Source: Pseudomonadota bacterium (GTDB lineage Bacteria > Desulfobacterota > Syntrophia > Syntrophales > JADFWA01). From it: a DNA stretch of 16,160 nt. The translations under genes and the position numbers were made by a program. Location: NCBI GenBank assembly GCA_030596145.1, contig JAUVKS010000012.1, positions 1 to 16,160 of the forward strand, given 5' to 3'. Under the pieces are notes generated by a model. It ran no database searches. It saw only the letters and a list, made by a program, of their open reading frames with translations, and had not been told where the DNA came from. Positions 12,029 through 16,160 of this stretch are shown here, piece after piece (the stretch's first letter is position 1; the number at the start of each line of letters is the position of its first letter).

Positions 12029-14533
12029 ATGCAAAGACCACTAATACCCTTACTTATCTTCCTGATGGCGGGAATAACCGCCGGCAATCTCATCCATATA
12101 CCTGACCTGCCGGTGATGATATTTCTTTCAATCGCTCTTCTGCTCCTTCTGGTTGCATCCATCAAGGGGTGGAAAGCCCTTATCGTAGGATGCCTTGCCA
12201 CATCACTGCTTCTCCTCGGTATTCTGAACATAAACCTCTGTCTTTATCCTGATACCACACCGGCAAATATATCCAACTATACCGGTAAAGAAAAAATCAC
12301 GATCGAAGGCATAGTCTGCAAAAATCCTCTAACGTCACCCGACAGGGCCAATCTGATCGTCGCAGCGACTGAGATTATAAAGGACGGCGCAATCACTCCG
12401 GTCGAGGGGAAAATACTGCTTTCCGTCAGGAATGGCGGCTGGCTATACAAATATGGTGATCTGATAAGGGCCAGAGTCAGGCTTAAAATACCACACAACT
12501 TCAACAATCCAGGTGGCTTTGATTATGAAAAATATCTTAGATATAGAGGCATCCGGGTTCGGGGATTTATTTATAATCCATCGAACATTGTAATCATTAG
12601 AGAAAACAGGGGAAACGCACTCAAAATACGACTTGAAAAGTTCAGAAGCGGTCTTAGAAAACTCATCGAAGAGAATTCGCCCTCTTCTGAAGGAAAAATC
12701 TTACAGGCGTTGATTCTCGGAGAGAAGAAGGAAATTCCGAAAAATGTCCGGGAAAACTTCAACAAAGCGGGAATATCTCACGTTCTGGCAATATCCGGGC
12801 TTCACATCGGGATCATAGCGTTTCTTTCCGTTCTTATTATCAGATACATTATGAAATCTTCCGAATATCTCCTTTTGAGATTCAACATTATCAGGGTTTC
12901 GGCCATTTTTGCCTTCTTACCGATAATTGTTTATGCCTTCATTGCGGGTTTCGGCATCTCAACGGTGAGGGCTACAATAATGATTCTCGCCTTTCTGGTG
13001 GCAATACTTTGCGGAAAAGAGAGAGAACTGTTTAACACCTTGGCGCTTGCGGCATTCGGGATACTTGTCATTTCTCCTGCTTCTCTTTTTGATATCTCTT
13101 TTCAACTTTCCTTTACAGCGGTCGCGGCTATTCTGTTTATAGCTCCCAGGCTGACTTCACTGATTCCAAAGGGTAACCCCGATGAAACTGGTAAAAGCAA
13201 TTATTATCAAAAAAGATTGTTGTTGAGTGTAGTTCTTTTTATTATTGTGTCATTCAGTGCGACACTCGGTACCATTCCGCTGATTGCCTTTTATTTCAAC
13301 AGGATATCAACTATCGTCCTTCTTTCAAATATCCTGATTATACCGATTATCGGTTTTATTGTTCTTCCACTCGGCATGGCAACTATCGTAGTTTTTCCGA
13401 TATCAACTTCGCTTGCCGTTGTCTTTATAAAAATTTCTTCATTCTTCGTCGGCATCTCTGTTTCGATCATAGATTTTTTGGCGGCATTGCCTCACTCATC
13501 CTTTCTTGTTACCACGCCTACCCTTATAGAAATTATGGCTTATTACCTCCTACTGATAACAACAGTAAAGCTGATAGATGTCTGGAAGGGAAAAAATAAT
13601 CTCCCCTTGCCCCCCTTTAAAAAAGGAGGGATTAAGGGATTTGTGTGGTTTAAAATCGCCTTCGCTCTTCTCATTTTGTTTTTCATTGGAGATGGGATAT
13701 ACCTTCACATAAAAGACACGAACACGGGGCATCTCAAGACAACATTTATAGACGTTGGTCAGGGAAGCTCCACCCTCGTTGAATTTCCCGCGGGTACGAA
13801 GATGCTGGTTGACGGTGGAGGTTTCTACAGTAAAAGCTTTGATATAGGAAGATATGTGGTTGCACCCTTTTTATGGCATGAGAGGATAAAAAATGTGGAT
13901 ATCGTCGTCCTTACACATCCTCAGTCGGATCACCTAAACGGCCTGATATATATTCTGGACAACTTTAACGTGAGGGAGGTCTGGTCAAATGGGGAAATAG
14001 CAAATACCAAAACTTACAGGAACTTTATCAGGATAATAGAAGAAAAACATATAACCCACAAAATTGTCAGCGAAGATACACCCGAAAAAAGGATCGGCGG
14101 GATCAACATCAGGATATTGAACCCTGAAAAGCCGATTACAAAAGAGAACAGCTCTGTAAGATTCGATATAGTCAATAATAATTCAGTAGTTATAAAACTT
14201 ACCTTCGGAAAGGTAGGCATCCTTTTGCCGGCAGATATATCAGAACCTGTCGAGACACGTCTCGTAAGCGACAACATTGATCTCAGAAGCAATGTTCTTA
14301 TGGCTCCTCACCACGGGGGATTTACATCCAGCACGCCCCCATTTTTAAAAAGGGTTCGGCCCGATATCGTTGTCTTCAGCTGCGGTATGGATAATGTCTT
14401 TCGTGATCCCCATCCGGATGTGTTGAGAAGATACAAAACCATCGGCTCAAAGATTTTCAGGACGGATAAGAACGGGGCGGTAACCATAATAACGGATGGT
14501 GAAGATATATTAACACGGGTATTTATGAAGTAA
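12029..14533 (+). CDS. comEC: ComEC/Rec2 family DNA internalization channel
   Basis: Inner-membrane channel for uptake of single-stranded DNA in natural transformation. 834 aa, full length. N-terminal membrane segments and a soluble OB-like DUF4131 region (~1-200, with NFNNPGGFDYEKYLRYRGI), the competence domain with HVLAISGLHIGII (251-263), AGFGISTVRATIM and SPASLFDISFQLSF, and a C-terminal metallo-beta-lactamase-like domain from ~570: FIDVGQG (573-579), MLVDGGG, THPQSDHLNG (H630, D634, H635), APHHGGFTSS (759-768), DPHPDV. The second residue of the HxHxDH motif is Gln, so metal binding may be altered; some ComEC proteins lack it (family knowledge). An in-frame repeat (13600-13641) encodes LPLPPFKKGG in the linker before the last domain. 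ATG 12029 has no clear ribosome site. Its neighbours pilS-pilR-pilin suggest a joint pilus/DNA-uptake role. Confidence 0.94.
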   Translation: MQRPLIPLLIFLMAGITAGNLIHIPDLPVMIFLSIALLLLLVASIKGWKALIVGCLATSLLLLGILNINLCLYPDTTPANISNYTGKEKITIEGIVCKNPLTSPDRANLIVAATEIIKDGAITPVEGKILLSVRNGGWLYKYGDLIRARVRLKIPHNFNNPGGFDYEKYLRYRGIRVRGFIYNPSNIVIIRENRGNALKIRLEKFRSGLRKLIEENSPSSEGKILQALILGEKKEIPKNVRENFNKAGISHVLAISGLHIGIIAFLSVLIIRYIMKSSEYLLLRFNIIRVSAIFAFLPIIVYAFIAGFGISTVRATIMILAFLVAILCGKERELFNTLALAAFGILVISPASLFDISFQLSFTAVAAILFIAPRLTSLIPKGNPDETGKSNYYQKRLLLSVVLFIIVSFSATLGTIPLIAFYFNRISTIVLLSNILIIPIIGFIVLPLGMATIVVFPISTSLAVVFIKISSFFVGISVSIIDFLAALPHSSFLVTTPTLIEIMAYYLLLITTVKLIDVWKGKNNLPLPPFKKGGIKGFVWFKIAFALLILFFIGDGIYLHIKDTNTGHLKTTFIDVGQGSSTLVEFPAGTKMLVDGGGFYSKSFDIGRYVVAPFLWHERIKNVDIVVLTHPQSDHLNGLIYILDNFNVREVWSNGEIANTKTYRNFIRIIEEKHITHKIVSEDTPEKRIGGINIRILNPEKPITKENSSVRFDIVNNNSVVIKLTFGKVGILLPADISEPVETRLVSDNIDLRSNVLMAPHHGGFTSSTPPFLKRVRPDIVVFSCGMDNVFRDPHPDVLRRYKTIGSKIFRTDKNGAVTIITDGEDILTRVFMK
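13600..13641. repeat. Palindromic CCCCCTTT-AAA-AAAGGAGGG repeat inside comEC
   Basis: TCTCCCCTTGCCCCCCTTTA followed by AAAAAGGAGGGATTAAGGGA forms an imperfect palindrome. It resembles a repeat that in many bacterial genomes sits between genes and gives LPPL(K/P)KGG-like peptides when translated (recollection). Here it is in frame and encodes NLPLPPFKKGGIKGF, between the transmembrane core and the nuclease-like domain of ComEC. Confidence 0.7.
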
Positions 14534-14581
14534 GCGTTCAGCTAAAATACTGTTGCAACAGCTTGCAGGAACCAAGGATCA

Positions 14582-14666
14582 GTAGCATGGGGCCTCTGTG
14601 CCCCACAGAGAGGGCACGCTACTCAGACGGACCACCTTTTGCGGTCGGCTATAAAACCCGACCCTA
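14582..14666. repeat. GTAG...CTAC palindromic repeat cluster after comEC
   Basis: GTAGCATGGGGCCTCTGTGCCCCAC (14582-14605) ending in GCACGCTAC (to 14622), then CCACCTTTTGCGGTCGGCTATAAAACCCGACCCTAC (14632-14666). The first stem is the reverse complement of the 6776-6802 copy, and the second part matches 10033-10057. The 294-nt gap between comEC and hisS (14534-14827) is almost entirely such repeats; no gene or clear terminator was seen. Confidence 0.72.
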
Positions 14667-14759
14667 CACCACTCGGCGTTCTCTGCGCTGAATGTTATTG
14701 TTTTCTATTGCGTTTAAATGGGGTATATGTTATCCGTCGCTGCATTCAAAGACGATTCT

Positions 14760-14812
14760 GTCGGGCGAGACGCCCGACCCTACCACGGGAGTAGGATAGG
14801 CGTCCTCGCCTG
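14760..14812. repeat. Palindromic repeats directly before hisS
   Basis: GTCGGGC-GAGAC-GCCCGAC followed by CCTAC (14760-14783), then CCTACCACGGGAGTAGG and AGGCGTCCTCGCCT. Their right end is only a few bases before the hisS ribosome site (AAGGA at 14818-14822), so the hisS leader RNA would start with or contain strong hairpins. Confidence 0.65.
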
Positions 14813-14827
14813 TCCATAAGGATACAA

Positions 14828-16093
14828 ATGAAGATTATTACAGCTGTCAGAGGGTTTAAAGATATACTGCCGGGAGAAACAGGAAAATGGCAGTATGTCG
14901 AGGAGAAGGCCCGGGAAATATTCAAGAATTTCGGTCTCAGCGAGATAAAGGTTCCGATTCTTGAGAAAACGGAATTGTTCAGAAGGGGCATCGGAGAGAC
15001 CACCGATATTGTTGAAAAGGAGATGTATACATTTCAAGACATTGGTGATGAGTATCTGACACTTCGTCCCGAAGCAACGGCATCGGTTATACGGGCCTAT
15101 CTGCAACACAACATCCATGCCGCGGATCCCGTGGCAAAGCTCTTTACCATAGGCCCCATGTTCAGACGCGAAAGGCCCCAAAAGGGAAGATTCAGACAGT
15201 TTCATCAGATCAATGTGGAACTCATCGGCTTGGATGATCCTCGTATAGATGCGGAACTTATACTCATGCTGATCTGTTTCCTGAAAAGTGTCCGTCTCTC
15301 CGACTTGGGACTCGAAATCAACTCACTGGGATGTCCCGGATGCCGGCCATCATTTCGAGAGGCGATACTGATTTTTCTTCAGGATAAAAAGAATGATCTT
15401 TGCAAGGATTGTCTCAGACGTCTCGACACAAATCCGCTTCGAGTTTTGGACTGTAAAATGGAAGGCTGCGGGGAAATCATATCCGATGCACCCAAATTAC
15501 TCGATTATATCTGTTCCGAATGCCGGGATCACTTTGAAAAGGTCAAGGAATATCTCAGGATTTTTGATGTTCCTTTTGAAATCAATGCTAAAATGGTTCG
15601 AGGTCTCGACTATTACACCAGAACGGCCTTTGAAGTTACGACAGAATTACTGGGGGCGCAAAACGCCATAGCAGGTGGAGGAAGATACGACAGGCTGATA
15701 GAGGAACTGGGTGGGCCGGATATCCCCGGAATAGGTTTTGCGATCGGACTTGAGCGCCTGATCTCATTGCTGCCCATGAAAGATGAGGAGTTCGCGATAC
15801 CTCCCCACCTTTTCATTGCCGCCTTAGGCGATGAAGCCCAAAAATTCGCATATACCCTGTGCAACCGACTCAGAATGCAGGGAATCAGAACGGAAATGGA
15901 TTATTCTGGAAAGAGCCTCAAAAGCCAGATGAGGCGTTCAAATAAATTTAACAGTCGTTACACATTGATTCTTGGCAAAAGGGAAATAGAGGAAAAGAAA
16001 GCTGAATTGAGGGATATGAAGGAAGGAACACAGGAGACCCTGAGTCTTGATAATATAGAGGAAACGATAAGCAACATAGTAAAAAGAATGTAG
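14828..16093 (+). CDS. hisS: Histidyl-tRNA synthetase (HisRS)
   Basis: Class II aminoacyl-tRNA synthetase that charges tRNA-His. 421 aa, normal length. N-terminal RGFKDILPGE (8-17), motif 2 region YLTLRPEATASVIRAY (76-91) and FRRERPQKGRFRQFHQINVE (112-131), the HisRS-specific loop MVRGLDYYTRTAFEV (256-270, catalytic R259), AGGGRYDRL (282-290) and motif 3 GIGFAIGLERL (301-311); C-terminal anticodon-binding alpha/beta domain from ~325. The insertion domain has four cysteine pairs or near-pairs (C169/C172, C192/C195, C209/C214, C229/C232), as in many bacterial HisRS. ATG 14828 with AAGGA about 5 nt upstream. In related genomes aspS often follows; that would be outside the window. Same strand as comEC but separated by a repeat-rich 294 nt, so likely its own transcript. 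Confidence 0.97.
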   Translation: MKIITAVRGFKDILPGETGKWQYVEEKAREIFKNFGLSEIKVPILEKTELFRRGIGETTDIVEKEMYTFQDIGDEYLTLRPEATASVIRAYLQHNIHAADPVAKLFTIGPMFRRERPQKGRFRQFHQINVELIGLDDPRIDAELILMLICFLKSVRLSDLGLEINSLGCPGCRPSFREAILIFLQDKKNDLCKDCLRRLDTNPLRVLDCKMEGCGEIISDAPKLLDYICSECRDHFEKVKEYLRIFDVPFEINAKMVRGLDYYTRTAFEVTTELLGAQNAIAGGGRYDRLIEELGGPDIPGIGFAIGLERLISLLPMKDEEFAIPPHLFIAALGDEAQKFAYTLCNRLRMQGIRTEMDYSGKSLKSQMRRSNKFNSRYTLILGKREIEEKKAELRDMKEGTQETLSLDNIEETISNIVKRM

Positions 16094-16107
16094 GGCATGT
16101 TCCCCGA

Positions 16108-16138
16108 ACAGGCCTTTTTAAGGCCGATGAGGGCCTGT
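16108..16138. repeat. Inverted repeat after hisS (ACAGGCC...GGCCTGT)
   Basis: Outer arms ACAGGCC and GGCCTGT, with an internal GGCCTT/AAGGCC palindrome (16111-16125). No T-run follows, so a rho-independent terminator is not convincing; the sequence continues as GC-rich repeat-like DNA to the window end. No further gene start is visible. Confidence 0.5.
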
Positions 16139-16160
16139 CTGCGTGCGGTGACGCTCAGGC

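Noticed and set aside
14780..15205. 141-aa minus-strand ORF
   Set aside because: Antisense to hisS, starts in the gene and ends in repeats.
16108..16138. Rho-independent terminator of hisS
   Set aside because: The inverted repeat is not followed by a T-run on the plus strand, so it is listed only as a repeat.

Overview
The window looks like chromosomal DNA of a Gram-negative bacterium, most likely a Desulfobacterota (deltaproteobacterial) lineage. The reasons are the Kdo/LPS export gene order, a metal-type KdsA, sigma-54-controlled pilin genes next to pilS-pilR, and many palindromic intergenic repeats. The taxonomic call is inference. No rRNA, tRNA, CRISPR array or transposase gene was seen.

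Left part (1-6543, all minus strand; transcription runs right to left): xerD, a membrane-anchored TPR protein, kdsA, kdsC, lptC, lptA and lptB (cut by the window edge). kdsA and kdsC make Kdo-8-phosphate and Kdo for lipid A-core; lptC, lptA and lptB are parts of the machine that moves LPS to the outer membrane. xerD and the TPR gene are 2 nt apart and probably translationally coupled.

Middle part (6544-11767, minus strand): a type IV pilus regulation and pilin locus in the order pilS, pilR, pilin 2, pilin 1. Each pilin gene has a good -24/-12 (sigma-54) promoter and, further upstream, a near-identical tandem GTGATT(C/T)TCACC-type element that is probably the PilR binding site. Pilin 1 ends in a clear intrinsic terminator. 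The most striking feature is pilin 2. Its reading frame is interrupted by one in-frame TGA, which forms a Cys-x-x-TGA motif, then stays open for 53 more codons that read like a pilin C-terminal half. The RNA after the TGA can fold into a hairpin that matches my recollection of the E. coli fdhF SECIS in both spacing and apical sequence. I propose a selenocysteine-containing type IV pilin. The main rival is a simple nonsense mutation, because the aligned codon in pilin 1 is GGA.

Right part (11768-16160, plus strand): comEC (DNA-uptake channel) is divergent from pilS, followed by hisS. An in-frame palindromic repeat encodes a linker peptide in ComEC.

Gaps between genes are filled with hairpin repeats. 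One family has a GTAG foot (REP/RAYT style) with stems that differ in sequence from copy to copy; another is a GTCATTCCCGC inverted-repeat family. Several gene ends run into such repeats. G10 (lptA) and G8 (pilS) tracts inside coding regions are possible phase-variation sites.
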